Positions 8,285-17,095 of a stretch of 64,000 nt of DNA are shown here, piece by piece (position 1 is the first letter of the stretch; every line of letters begins with the position of its first letter). The notes under the pieces were generated by a model. That model worked only from the letters and a program-made list of their open reading frames with translations. It had not been told where the DNA came from and did not search any database. Position numbers and translations under genes: made by a program. This DNA is from Bacteroidaceae bacterium (GTDB taxonomy: Bacteria > Bacteroidota > Bacteroidia > Bacteroidales > Bacteroidaceae). The stretch covers positions 62,001 through 126,000 of the forward strand of contig JAFQBG010000010.1 in NCBI GenBank assembly GCA_017416705.1, written 5' to 3'.

Positions 8285-8512
8285 ATGGAAAAGATAGGAA
8301 AACGCCCAATAAGTGAGCAGACAATAGAGGAACTGCACCGTTTTGCCCTTAAATTCATTGACGACCCCGACAAAGCAAAGAGCATCGTCAACGACATTAT
8401 ACCCATGATTATAGACTACAACGCAACCAGAAGCATAGAAACAAAGGTAAAACTAAAAACGCAAGCCCTTGCATTTTTGCGAACACGCATAATTAATAAA
8501 ATGAAGGAATAA
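8285..8512 (+). CDS. Small helical protein of unknown function
   Basis: This 75-residue protein reads MEKIGKRPISEQTIEELHRF then ALKFIDDPDKAKSIVNDIIPM and ends TQALAFLRTRIINKMKE. It is predicted to be all helical, mildly basic at the C-terminus, with no membrane or signal segment. Both this and the other 75-residue protein upstream contain a DPDK tetrapeptide, but they do not otherwise align. It lies between the 8193-8245 hairpin and the flippase gene. It is not UpxY or UpxZ. I assign no function. Confidence 0.65.
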   Translation: MEKIGKRPISEQTIEELHRFALKFIDDPDKAKSIVNDIIPMIIDYNATRSIETKVKLKTQALAFLRTRIINKMKE

Positions 8513-8648
8513 AGGGCTATACAAGAATTGTGTTCCCTAAAATTTTACCATGCAATTATAAATTATCATGGGTATAGGGGATAACTGTTTTTAGCATTGA
8601 GTAGAAGCAGAGAGAGAAATATGTATTCTCCAATGCATTACTAAAAGT

Positions 8649-10196
8649 ATGGCAGGAATTTCGCAAGATAACAAACGAATAGCAAAAAACACAATAGTTC
8701 TGTACATCAGAATGATTGTGATGATGGTCGTGAGTTTCTACACCACTCGTGTAATTTTAAACGCGCTTGGTGTAGATGACTATGGCATTAATAACGTCGT
8801 AGGTTCTCTTGTCAGTATGTTCTCCTTAATATCAGGTTCACTATCAGGTTCCACAAGTCGTTTCATCACATTTGAATTAGGCGCAGGAAACAAAGAAAAG
8901 TTAAGAAAGACATTTATTACATCGGTTAATATAAATATTATTTTAGCCATAATAGTTACAATAGCCATTGAGACTATTGGAGTATGGTTCCTTAACAACA
9001 AAATGGTAATACCCCCGGATAGACTATATGCAGCCAATTGGGTGCTGCAATGCTCTGTCATAACTTTTGCCATAGGGTTACTATCGGTACCTTATAACGC
9101 ATCCATTATAGCGCACGAAAAAATGTCAGCATTTGCATACATGACAATTTTCGATGCTGTCGCAAAATTATGTATCGCAATTGCCATTGATTATTACAAT
9201 GGTGACCGCCTTATACTGTTTGCCATTATAAGCCTAATACCAACTATAGTATCACAAATAATATATTATATTTATTGTAAAAGAAATTTCGAAGAATGTA
9301 GATACAAAATCCTATGGGATAATAAACTATTCAAGGAAATTGGTTCATATGCTTTATGGGCCTACGTTGGTTGTACAGCCGGACTTATGAAAGACCAAGG
9401 AGTAAATATTGCTATAAACCTATTTTGTGGCCCCACAGTAAATGCTGCGCGCGGAATTGCAATGCAAGTAAATGGTATTATTTCCCGTTTCATTTCCAAT
9501 TTCACAATAGCGCTAAACCCGCAGATAATAAAAGAGTACGCAGCAAACAATCTTCAAAGAATGCATAAATTAGTGTTCACCGGAACACGGTTCTCTTACT
9601 ATCTGTTTATGTTTCTGTCAATACCTATTTTTTTAGAAATAGAAACAATATTACAATTATGGTTAGGAGAAATACCAGCCGGCACAATATTGTTTGCCCG
9701 TTTGGTACTAATTTTAAGCCTTGTTGATATAATCTCACAGACACTCATTGTGGCGCAAGGTGCCAGTGGCAAAATACGTAACTACCAAATTGCGGTAGGC
9801 GGCATATTAATATTGAATTTTCCTATTTCATATTATCTTTTAAGCAAAAATATCTTTCCCGAGGTAACTGTTATTGTTGCAATAATAATATCGCAAATAT
9901 GCCTATTAGCGCGACTACTATTTCTTAGAAAAATGATAAAATTGTCAATACGTGAATTCATAAATAAAGTATATATAAATGTTATCATTGTAACAATTTT
10001 ATCATTCATTCCACCTTTTATTATATATTATTATGTTACGGATGGTTTATACAGATTTATTACTGTGTTTATAACATCTGTAATAAGTTCAGTCATTTTT
10101 ATTTATTTAGTAGGATGCAATAAACAAGAGCGGCAACTAATAACACAAAATATTAAGAATATTACCAACAAATTACATAAGTCCAAAAATGATTAA
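8649..10196 (+). CDS. Wzx-like polysaccharide flippase
   Basis: This is a 515-residue integral membrane protein with about 12-14 hydrophobic segments, of the MOP/PST oligosaccharide flippase superfamily. The N-terminus (IAKNTIVLYIRMIVMMVVSFYTTRVILNALG followed by DDYGINNVVGSLVS) is typical of Bacteroidales lipid-linked oligosaccharide translocases. It would move undecaprenyl-linked repeat units across the inner membrane for the Wzy-like polymerase at 19421. The coding sequence is markedly AT-rich compared with ugd and secA, as are the glycosyltransferase genes after it, which is usual for exchangeable polysaccharide loci. Its stop overlaps the next start by 8 bases. Confidence 0.9.
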   Translation: MAGISQDNKRIAKNTIVLYIRMIVMMVVSFYTTRVILNALGVDDYGINNVVGSLVSMFSLISGSLSGSTSRFITFELGAGNKEKLRKTFITSVNINIILAIIVTIAIETIGVWFLNNKMVIPPDRLYAANWVLQCSVITFAIGLLSVPYNASIIAHEKMSAFAYMTIFDAVAKLCIAIAIDYYNGDRLILFAIISLIPTIVSQIIYYIYCKRNFEECRYKILWDNKLFKEIGSYALWAYVGCTAGLMKDQGVNIAINLFCGPTVNAARGIAMQVNGIISRFISNFTIALNPQIIKEYAANNLQRMHKLVFTGTRFSYYLFMFLSIPIFLEIETILQLWLGEIPAGTILFARLVLILSLVDIISQTLIVAQGASGKIRNYQIAVGGILILNFPISYYLLSKNIFPEVTVIVAIIISQICLLARLLFLRKMIKLSIREFINKVYINVIIVTILSFIPPFIIYYYVTDGLYRFITVFITSVISSVIFIYLVGCNKQERQLITQNIKNITNKLHKSKND

Positions 10197-12264
10197 TATC
10201 ACCCAAAAAGAGAACTGCTGTGGTTGCAGTGCGTGTGCACAACGTTGTCCTAAGCAATGTATCACAATGCAAGCCGACGACGAAGGTTTCCTTTATCCCA
10301 TTATCGATGCCAATTTATGTATCGATTGCGGATTATGTGAAAAGGTATGCCCTATCATAAATCAAAATGAACCACGAATGCCACTAAAAGTCTATGCAGC
10401 CATAAACAAAAACGAGGAGATACGCATGCAAAGTTCTTCGGGTGGTATATTCACTCTATTGGCCGAAAAGACCATAAAGGAAGGCGGCGTAGTTTTTGGT
10501 GTAAAATTTGACAAAAATTGGCAAGCTGTGTTCGACTATACAGAGACAATAGAAGGCATTGCACCATTTCGTGGAAGCAAGTATGTGCAAGCAACAGTTG
10601 GTAACGCATATAAACAAGCTGAATCGTTCCTAAAAAGCGGAAGAAAAGTTCTATTCAGTGGAACACCATGCCAAATAGCCGGACTAAAAAAGTTTTTGCG
10701 TAAAGAATACGACAATCTGCTAACAGTAGATATAATATGCCATGGCGTGCCTAGCCCCAAAGTTTGGGATATATATTTAAAAGAAACATGTAGTAAACTT
10801 TTAAAAAATATGCCGAATGAAGAATATTCAGTCGGCTCCGCAAAAGACAGAGACTATAAATCTTGCATCGAAGCTATAAGCTTCCGAAGCAAAATTACAG
10901 GATGGCAAAATTTCAGTTTTCTACTAAAACTGAAATTTTCCACCAACGATGAAAAAAAATCAGTTGTTTTTTCTGAAGAAGTCGGGAAAAACAACTATAT
11001 GAGAATAATGATATCTCATTTATCTTTAAGACCATCATGTCACTACTGCCATTGTAAAAGTGGCAAAAGTCACAGCGATATAACCATTGGGGATTTCTGG
11101 GGTATAGACAAATACAATTCACAAATTGATGATGATAAAGGAATAAGCGCAGTTCTTGTAAACACTGAAAAAGGTTTAAGTACAAATATAGGAGAAAACG
11201 CTACTATTCAAGAACAAACTTTTAAACAAATTACAACAAATGTCACCACTTATCAAAATAGTTCAGATATACATCCTAAAAGAAAGCATTTTTTTAAACA
11301 CATCGAAAAATATGACTTCAACAAAGTTATAGAAAGATATTCAAAGGAGTCATCATATAATTTAAAAAGTATATTAAAAAAAATAATACATTTTATTATT
11401 AAGGATGATTTCAGAATTATATGGGATACTCCCGGACAAACCTGTAATAGGTTATGGTCATATTTAGACACAATAGGTTGGGCTATTAAAAATAATAAAA
11501 AAGTTTATATACTTTTTTGGGATAAGGATATTATTCATTTCGATAAACTTCGTAATAACCCCTATGTTAAATTCCCGTTTTACAATAAAACATTTGTAAA
11601 GTTACTTGGGGATTATAAATATTATAAAATTATAAGAAAAATATTCGCAAATAGATTTATTCACCACATTTATTCACAAAGCAAATCAAACAAATTTGTT
11701 GAAGGGTGGAAAAAAAGAGCTGAACATAAATATTTCCCCTCTGTATTTAATGAGATACAAAAAATATATACTCCCAACAATAACATTTTAAATGATGTCT
11801 ATCCAATTATGAAAAGATACAAAGAAGATGGGTACTTCATTGTAGGAGTTCATATTAGAAGAGGCGATTACAAGACATGGGAGGGTGGTAAATATTATTT
11901 TGAACATGAGGAATATGCAAACCACATGGATTCTATTGTCAAGCTATATAATGACAAAAAGATTTGTTTTGCAATATCTACAAACGAGAAATACAATCCT
12001 GACGTTTTTAAAAACTTTACAATATGTAAACTTAATAATACCACTGCAATACACGACTTATATACTTTATCATTATGTGACCGCATAATAGGACCACTAA
12101 GCACATTTAGCCGTTGGGCCTCATTATATGGAAGCGTTCCACTTTGTTTTATAAATAAAGAAATGCAAATAGAAAAGGATGAAGATTTTTCTATAATTAA
12201 GGATTTTTATCATTTTGAGAATGACGTGGAAATCATAAATCTTACAGATAAACAGAAAATATAA
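10189..12264 (+). CDS. FrhB-type iron-sulfur protein fused to an HxRRGDY glycosyltransferase domain
   Basis: This is a 691-residue two-part protein. Residues 1-60 hold two 4Fe-4S motifs (CCGCSACAQRCP and CIDCGLCEKVCP). They are followed to about residue 370 by the coenzyme F420 hydrogenase/dehydrogenase beta-subunit (FrhB) fold, with SSGGIFTLLAEK, LFSGTPCQIAGLKKFL and DITIGDFWGID. After a linker, residues 405-691 resemble GT11-type fucosyltransferases: DTPGQTCNRLWSYLDTIGWA, the nucleotide-sugar motif HIRRGDY (555-561) and DRIIGPLSTFSRWASLYGS. FrhB-type genes beside pyruvyl transferases are common in Bacteroidales polysaccharide loci, where their reaction is unclear. The reading frame is continuous, so this is a true fusion as sequenced. 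Confidence 0.82.
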   Translation: MINITQKENCCGCSACAQRCPKQCITMQADDEGFLYPIIDANLCIDCGLCEKVCPIINQNEPRMPLKVYAAINKNEEIRMQSSSGGIFTLLAEKTIKEGGVVFGVKFDKNWQAVFDYTETIEGIAPFRGSKYVQATVGNAYKQAESFLKSGRKVLFSGTPCQIAGLKKFLRKEYDNLLTVDIICHGVPSPKVWDIYLKETCSKLLKNMPNEEYSVGSAKDRDYKSCIEAISFRSKITGWQNFSFLLKLKFSTNDEKKSVVFSEEVGKNNYMRIMISHLSLRPSCHYCHCKSGKSHSDITIGDFWGIDKYNSQIDDDKGISAVLVNTEKGLSTNIGENATIQEQTFKQITTNVTTYQNSSDIHPKRKHFFKHIEKYDFNKVIERYSKESSYNLKSILKKIIHFIIKDDFRIIWDTPGQTCNRLWSYLDTIGWAIKNNKKVYILFWDKDIIHFDKLRNNPYVKFPFYNKTFVKLLGDYKYYKIIRKIFANRFIHHIYSQSKSNKFVEGWKKRAEHKYFPSVFNEIQKIYTPNNNILNDVYPIMKRYKEDGYFIVGVHIRRGDYKTWEGGKYYFEHEEYANHMDSIVKLYNDKKICFAISTNEKYNPDVFKNFTICKLNNTTAIHDLYTLSLCDRIIGPLSTFSRWASLYGSVPLCFINKEMQIEKDEDFSIIKDFYHFENDVEIINLTDKQKI

Positions 12265-13397
12265 TGAAAATAGGTATAATAACCCAACCACTACATACAA
12301 ACTACGGTGGTCTGTTGCAAAACTATGCACTACAACAAGTGCTTATAAGATTGGGAAATGAGGCCATCACTATAAATAAGAGGGTACATGACATATACAC
12401 ATATGCATGGCCAAAAAGAACAAAATGGAGGATTAAACAAATAATAAAATATCTGATAGGGCGTAAATACCAACCCACATACAAAGGATTACAGATTATT
12501 AGAAACGAGTGTAATAAGTTTATAAGTAGAAACATACAAACTACACCGCAATATTTAACACAAGAAGAATTACAAAAAATTACAGAAAATTACCAATTCA
12601 AATGCTATATAGCAGGTAGTGACCAAGTGTGGCGTCCTTGTTATTCCGAAAATATCTACAACGACTTCCTCGACTTCTGCCAACACAAACAAGGGATAAA
12701 ACGAATAGCATACGCAGCTTCGTTTGGTGTGGATAGTTGGGATTTCAACGAGGAACAAACAAAGGAGTGTAGCCGTTTGGCCAAACTATTCGATGCCGTT
12801 TCGGTACGCGAGAATTCCGGTATTGCACTATGCAAAGAACACCTTGGTGTAGATGCAGTGCATCTGCTCGACCCCACAATGCTGCTCGAAAAAGAAGAAT
12901 ACATAAAACTTGCCAATGACGCAGGCGAACAAGAATCCGACGGCAACCTGTTCTGTTATATATTGGATAATAATCCACAAATAGAACAAGCCATAAAAGA
13001 TATAGAAGCCCAACAATCACTACGCAGTTTCCAAGTAAAAGCAAGATTAAATAGCCATGCACTACGGCGTGGCGAAGATATAAAAGACCATATAATACCA
13101 TCGCCGACAAAATGGTTGCGCGCATTTATGGATGCAAAAATGGTGTTCACCGATTCGTTTCATGGGTGTGTTTTTTCCATAATATTCAACAAACCGTTTT
13201 GGGTGATAGGAAACACAGAACGCGGAAACGCTCGTTTCGATTCACTGCTTAAAATTTTCAATCTGCAAGATAGGCTAATAAGCCCGGATGATATTAACAA
13301 AACCGATTTAACATTACCAATAAATTGGGAAAAAGTAAACAGTATAAAAAAAGAGTGGCAAGAAAAATCGTTTAACTTCCTAAAAAACAACCTATAA
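12264..13397 (+). CDS. Polysaccharide pyruvyl transferase family protein
   Basis: This 377-residue protein of the PS_pyruv_trans (WcaK/CsaB-like) family would add pyruvate ketals from phosphoenolpyruvate to a sugar. It starts MKIGIITQPLHTNYGGLLQNYALQQVL, with the typical N-terminal NYGxxLQxYAL motif. It also has YIAGSDQVWRP in the middle and the TDSFHGCVFSIIFNKPF motif near residue 295, whose His aligns with the family's essential histidine. The start overlaps the stop of the FrhB-fusion gene by one base, consistent with translational coupling. Pyruvylation would add a further negative charge to the polymer. Confidence 0.88.
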   Translation: MKIGIITQPLHTNYGGLLQNYALQQVLIRLGNEAITINKRVHDIYTYAWPKRTKWRIKQIIKYLIGRKYQPTYKGLQIIRNECNKFISRNIQTTPQYLTQEELQKITENYQFKCYIAGSDQVWRPCYSENIYNDFLDFCQHKQGIKRIAYAASFGVDSWDFNEEQTKECSRLAKLFDAVSVRENSGIALCKEHLGVDAVHLLDPTMLLEKEEYIKLANDAGEQESDGNLFCYILDNNPQIEQAIKDIEAQQSLRSFQVKARLNSHALRRGEDIKDHIIPSPTKWLRAFMDAKMVFTDSFHGCVFSIIFNKPFWVIGNTERGNARFDSLLKIFNLQDRLISPDDINKTDLTLPINWEKVNSIKKEWQEKSFNFLKNNL

Positions 13398-13401
13398 AGC
13401 C

Positions 13402-14292
13402 ATGCAACCCCAGATATCAGTTATAGTACCTGTATATAAAGCCGAAAAATATCTGCGCCGTTGCATCGACAGCATATTGGCACAAACATTTACCGACTTT
13501 GAGCTGATACTTGTGGACGATGGCAGCCCCGATGGTAGCGGTGCTATTTGTGACGAATATGCAAAAAAAGACAAGCGTGTTAAGGTAATTCATAAAGAGA
13601 ACGGTGGAGTAAGCAGTGCAAGAAACGCAGGATTAGAGAAAGTAATAGGAAAATGGGTTACATTTATTGATGCAGACGATTACATTGAGCAAGGTTTCTT
13701 TAATATACCCGAGGAAGCAACAGAAGACCTTTTAATTCAAAACTATAAGTTTTTTGGAGACAATGACAAGGTTGTCTGTTTTCAAAAAAAAATAATAAAA
13801 GAGGTATATATTCCGGAATTTTTAAACGATAATCTGCATAAAGAGTGGTTACGAGCACCTTGGGCCAAATTCTACAAGACAGATATTATAAAAAATAAAA
13901 ATATCTATTTCCCATTAAATATTAAGATTGGGGAAGATGCGCTATACATACAAGAATATCTGCACTATACAAAATCGGTTAATTTCATTGCAACAAGCCA
14001 ATATATGTATAAGTGTGACGATGACTACAAAAGATACAAATTACCGGTAGAAGATTCGCTTAAAATTTTTCATAAATTCATTGACAATTATAAAAAACTA
14101 AACATACATTCCAAACCTTTCTTAGATTTTGCCTTTAACTTCTATTGGGGGCTTATAGCTCCTCAAAATAACCCAACCAATGCAAAACTATGGTATAACG
14201 ATAGCATTGTTAAAGATATATACAAAAGTATATACAGAAACAGGGGGATAAAATGGTGGATAAAATATAATTTATACAAATTAAAATCGTAA
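13402..14292 (+). CDS. GT2 family glycosyltransferase
   Basis: This is a 296-residue GT-A fold transferase. The N-terminus ISVIVPVYKAEKYLRRCIDS and LVDDGSPDGSGAICDEYAKK contain the nucleotide-binding region. FIDADDY near residue 93 is the metal-binding DxD. The C-terminal half diverges and probably sets acceptor choice. No membrane segment is seen, so it would act at the inner face of the inner membrane on the lipid-linked repeat unit. It begins four bases after the previous stop. A 57-base stretch is nearly identical to one in the next gene. Donor and linkage cannot be read from the sequence. Confidence 0.9.
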   Translation: MQPQISVIVPVYKAEKYLRRCIDSILAQTFTDFELILVDDGSPDGSGAICDEYAKKDKRVKVIHKENGGVSSARNAGLEKVIGKWVTFIDADDYIEQGFFNIPEEATEDLLIQNYKFFGDNDKVVCFQKKIIKEVYIPEFLNDNLHKEWLRAPWAKFYKTDIIKNKNIYFPLNIKIGEDALYIQEYLHYTKSVNFIATSQYMYKCDDDYKRYKLPVEDSLKIFHKFIDNYKKLNIHSKPFLDFAFNFYWGLIAPQNNPTNAKLWYNDSIVKDIYKSIYRNRGIKWWIKYNLYKLKS

Positions 14293-14294
14293 AA

Positions 14295-15302
14295 ATGAGC
14301 AATCCCGAAATTTCAGTACTTATCCCCGTCTATAATGTCGAAAAATACCTATCGCGCTGCATAGATTCTGTTCTTGCACAAGATTTTACAGATTGGGAGG
14401 TTATCTTAGTAGATGATGGCAGCCCCGATGGTAGCGGCGCCATTTGCGACGAATATGCAAAAAAAGACACAAGAATCAAGGTTGTTCACAAGAAGAACGG
14501 AGGACTTATTTCGGCACGTCGCGAAGGTTTTGTTAATAGCAAAGGAAAATATCTTGTTTTTTTAGACTCCGACGATACACTGACGCGCAATGCACTCGGC
14601 ATATTGCACAACAACATTATAAAAGGTTTCGATGTAGTAAAAGCCGGCGTTGCAAGAACAGACAATAATGGAGAAATAATTAGAAAGGAAAAATTTAAAA
14701 TAGAAGAAGCAATTATAGAAGGACAGGAAAATATCATAGAAAAAATATTTTCGGGCGAAACAGCACCATACCTATGTGGTTCAATATATAAACGAGAACT
14801 ATTTTCATCCGAAGTATTTAACAAAAGTATAAATGCAAAAATAAGTCGCGGCGAAGATTGGGTTACAAACCTTCTTATAGCAAAAGATATGAACAGAATC
14901 TTGTGCATAAAGGATATTATCTACAACTACTATATTAACGAAGAATCAATAACAAGTTCTCAAATAACAAGTTCCGAATATCTGGAACGTGTAGATGATA
15001 TTCTACGCAATGAGGGCATAATGGCAATGCCTTGCTTAAAAGACGTAATAATTATTAGATATTGCTTGGAGCGCATTAAAGCATTTATGACTCCGGAATT
15101 GGGTTTCAACTATAAAGAATACATCCAAATCAAAAAACTATTAAGCAATAGCCATAATTATCAATTAATAAAAGAACGTGTAAACCCAAACTATATACGT
15201 TTATTCAACTGTATGCCTCTATATTACATATATTCAAGGTTATATTGTTTTATTTTCTATGTATTTAAATTACACTGCAAAAGCAGAAGAATTTTAAAAT
15301 AA
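14295..15302 (+). CDS. GT2 family glycosyltransferase
   Basis: This 335-residue GT2 enzyme is closely related in its first 95 residues to the preceding gene (ISVLIPVYNVEKYLSRCIDS, the shared LVDDGSPDGSGAICDEYAKK block, and FLDSDDT as DxD). The remaining 230 residues are dissimilar and AT-rich, ending in a hydrophobic and basic stretch (LYYIYSRLYCFIFYVFKLHCK) that may bind the membrane. The spacing of two bases to the previous gene implies co-translation. It is probably a diverged tandem duplicate with a different acceptor or donor. Confidence 0.9.
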   Translation: MSNPEISVLIPVYNVEKYLSRCIDSVLAQDFTDWEVILVDDGSPDGSGAICDEYAKKDTRIKVVHKKNGGLISARREGFVNSKGKYLVFLDSDDTLTRNALGILHNNIIKGFDVVKAGVARTDNNGEIIRKEKFKIEEAIIEGQENIIEKIFSGETAPYLCGSIYKRELFSSEVFNKSINAKISRGEDWVTNLLIAKDMNRILCIKDIIYNYYINEESITSSQITSSEYLERVDDILRNEGIMAMPCLKDVIIIRYCLERIKAFMTPELGFNYKEYIQIKKLLSNSHNYQLIKERVNPNYIRLFNCMPLYYIYSRLYCFIFYVFKLHCKSRRILK

Positions 15303-15321
15303 AAATAAAAAGATTAAACAT

Positions 15322-16119
15322 ATGCGCATATCCGTTATTACAGTAAATTTCAATAATAAAGATGGCCTTATTAAAACTATTGAAAGTGTATTAGAGCAAA
15401 CATATAAAAACATTGAATATATAATTATTGATGGCAATTCTACCGACGGCAGCAAGGATGTAATTGAGAATATTAAAGAGCATCTAAGCTACTGCGTATC
15501 GGAAAAAGACAATGGAATATACGATGCCATGAACAAAGGAATTAAGCAAGCAACAGGCGATTATTGTTTATTCCTTAACTCCGGCGATTTTTTCGTAAAC
15601 AAGAATGTATTATCACAAATATTTTTTAATAAAACATATAGTAATGATTTATTAATCGGTAGGCAGAAATTTATAAACGAAAAAGGGAAGATTTCCGAAT
15701 CGCCATATATTAGAATACAAGAATTAGATATGGCATATTTTATAACTTCAACACTACCTCATCAAGCGACATTTATAAAAAGAAGCACACTTGTTGAATA
15801 TGGGATGTACAATACAAACTATCGTATTGTTGCAGATTGGATTTTTTGGATTGAAGCCATTGTCAAACATAAATGTAGCATAAAATTATTGCCTGAACAT
15901 ATCTCGTATATGGAAAAAGGCGGCATCTCAAATGATATGTCAAATTGTTACAACGAAATGGAGAAATATTTAAATACTTGCCAACAAGAGGGCTATTTAA
16001 AATGGGAGGATATTTTCACCATTTCGAAACAAGCGCGCAACTATGTTATTGCAAAACGTAACAAAATAAGTGATTTTATACTAAAAGCCATTATTTGGGT
16101 CAATAAATACAAAAAATAA
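15322..16119 (+). CDS. GT2 family glycosyltransferase (WcaE-like)
   Basis: This is a 265-residue transferase starting MRISVITVNFNNKDGLIKTI. It carries IIIDGNSTDGSKD and the distinctive SEKDNGIYDAMNKGIKQATG, followed by FLNSGDFF in place of a classical DxD. These features are typical of the WcaE-like branch of GT2. The middle segment LPHQATFIKRS and YRIVADWIFW are also conserved in that group. It sits between GT2 genes in the operon. Confidence 0.9.
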   Translation: MRISVITVNFNNKDGLIKTIESVLEQTYKNIEYIIIDGNSTDGSKDVIENIKEHLSYCVSEKDNGIYDAMNKGIKQATGDYCLFLNSGDFFVNKNVLSQIFFNKTYSNDLLIGRQKFINEKGKISESPYIRIQELDMAYFITSTLPHQATFIKRSTLVEYGMYNTNYRIVADWIFWIEAIVKHKCSIKLLPEHISYMEKGGISNDMSNCYNEMEKYLNTCQQEGYLKWEDIFTISKQARNYVIAKRNKISDFILKAIIWVNKYKK

Positions 16120-16125
16120 AGAATT

Positions 16126-17082
16126 ATGGACCTATCTGTCATAATACCTGTATATAATGCAGGGACCCTTATAAATCGTTGTCTCGATTCGGTTTTCTCG
16201 CAACAAGGGAAATACGATATTGAGGTTATTTGTATTGACGATGGCAGCACCGATAACTCAGTAGAACTTATAAAAAGCCGAAACGAGAAGAATATCACGC
16301 TGTTGCAGCAAGAAAATGCAGGCCCGGCCGTGGCACGCAATAAAGGTATGCAGGCTGCCACAGGCAAATATATGGCCTACCTTGATGCCGACGATTATTG
16401 GATGCCCGGTTTCATAGAAAAAACCATTGGTTTCTTAGAAGAGCATACCGACTGTATAGCTGTGAGCGTTGGACAAAGACACTTGACGACATCGGGTGAA
16501 CATATTTCACCTGCCATGTTAAAAGCCACAACAGACACCACAGCTGTTGTTTTAAACGATTTCTATACATTTTGGGCACAACATAACCATGTGTGCACAG
16601 GCAGCATTGCCATTCGTACCGACATAGCAAAGGCAGCAGGCGGACAACGCGAAGATTTGCGCATATGCGAGGACCTTGAATTTTGGGCCTATCTTGCCAC
16701 ATTCGGCAAACTTGGTTTCATCCCCGAGATACTATTTGTGAGCGACGGACGGAAGGTTACAGAACAAATCGGTTGGGTGGAGAAACATATAAAACGTTGG
16801 AACAGCGCCCCCACAGTAGATAGTTGGGAAAGCAGATTGTTGCAGCGTCTGCCAAGTCCGCTACCCGAAGCGTTCAAAACATCACGCGGAAGAATTGCGC
16901 AAAACCTATCATACTCTATATTACTATCGAAAAGATACGCATTGGCTCGCGAACAAGTTCAAAAATATGGAAAAGATTTTCCCGATGGCAAAATGAAACT
17001 ACTGCTCACAAATGCCGCACGCTGCTCGCTCACATGGTACATAGTGTCGAGAATGTTAGTATATAGGGAATACCACCGTTAG
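16126..17082 (+). CDS. GT2 family glycosyltransferase
   Basis: This is a 318-residue GT-A enzyme. It has LSVIIPVYNAGTLINRCLDS, VICIDDGSTDNS and YLDADDYW (DxD near residue 87). Further on, AIRTDIAKAAGG and ICEDLEFWAYLATFG resemble the conserved ED motif near the catalytic base. Its base composition is less AT-rich than the three preceding transferases. It begins six bases after the previous stop codon. Confidence 0.9.
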   Translation: MDLSVIIPVYNAGTLINRCLDSVFSQQGKYDIEVICIDDGSTDNSVELIKSRNEKNITLLQQENAGPAVARNKGMQAATGKYMAYLDADDYWMPGFIEKTIGFLEEHTDCIAVSVGQRHLTTSGEHISPAMLKATTDTTAVVLNDFYTFWAQHNHVCTGSIAIRTDIAKAAGGQREDLRICEDLEFWAYLATFGKLGFIPEILFVSDGRKVTEQIGWVEKHIKRWNSAPTVDSWESRLLQRLPSPLPEAFKTSRGRIAQNLSYSILLSKRYALAREQVQKYGKDFPDGKMKLLLTNAARCSLTWYIVSRMLVYREYHR

Positions 17083-17095
17083 TTTTATATTATAT

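Noticed and set aside
2246-8512. UpxY/UpxZ antitermination genes
   Set aside because: The first gene is the export lipoprotein, and neither small 75-residue protein resembles UpxZ (which is longer) or the NusG-like UpxY.
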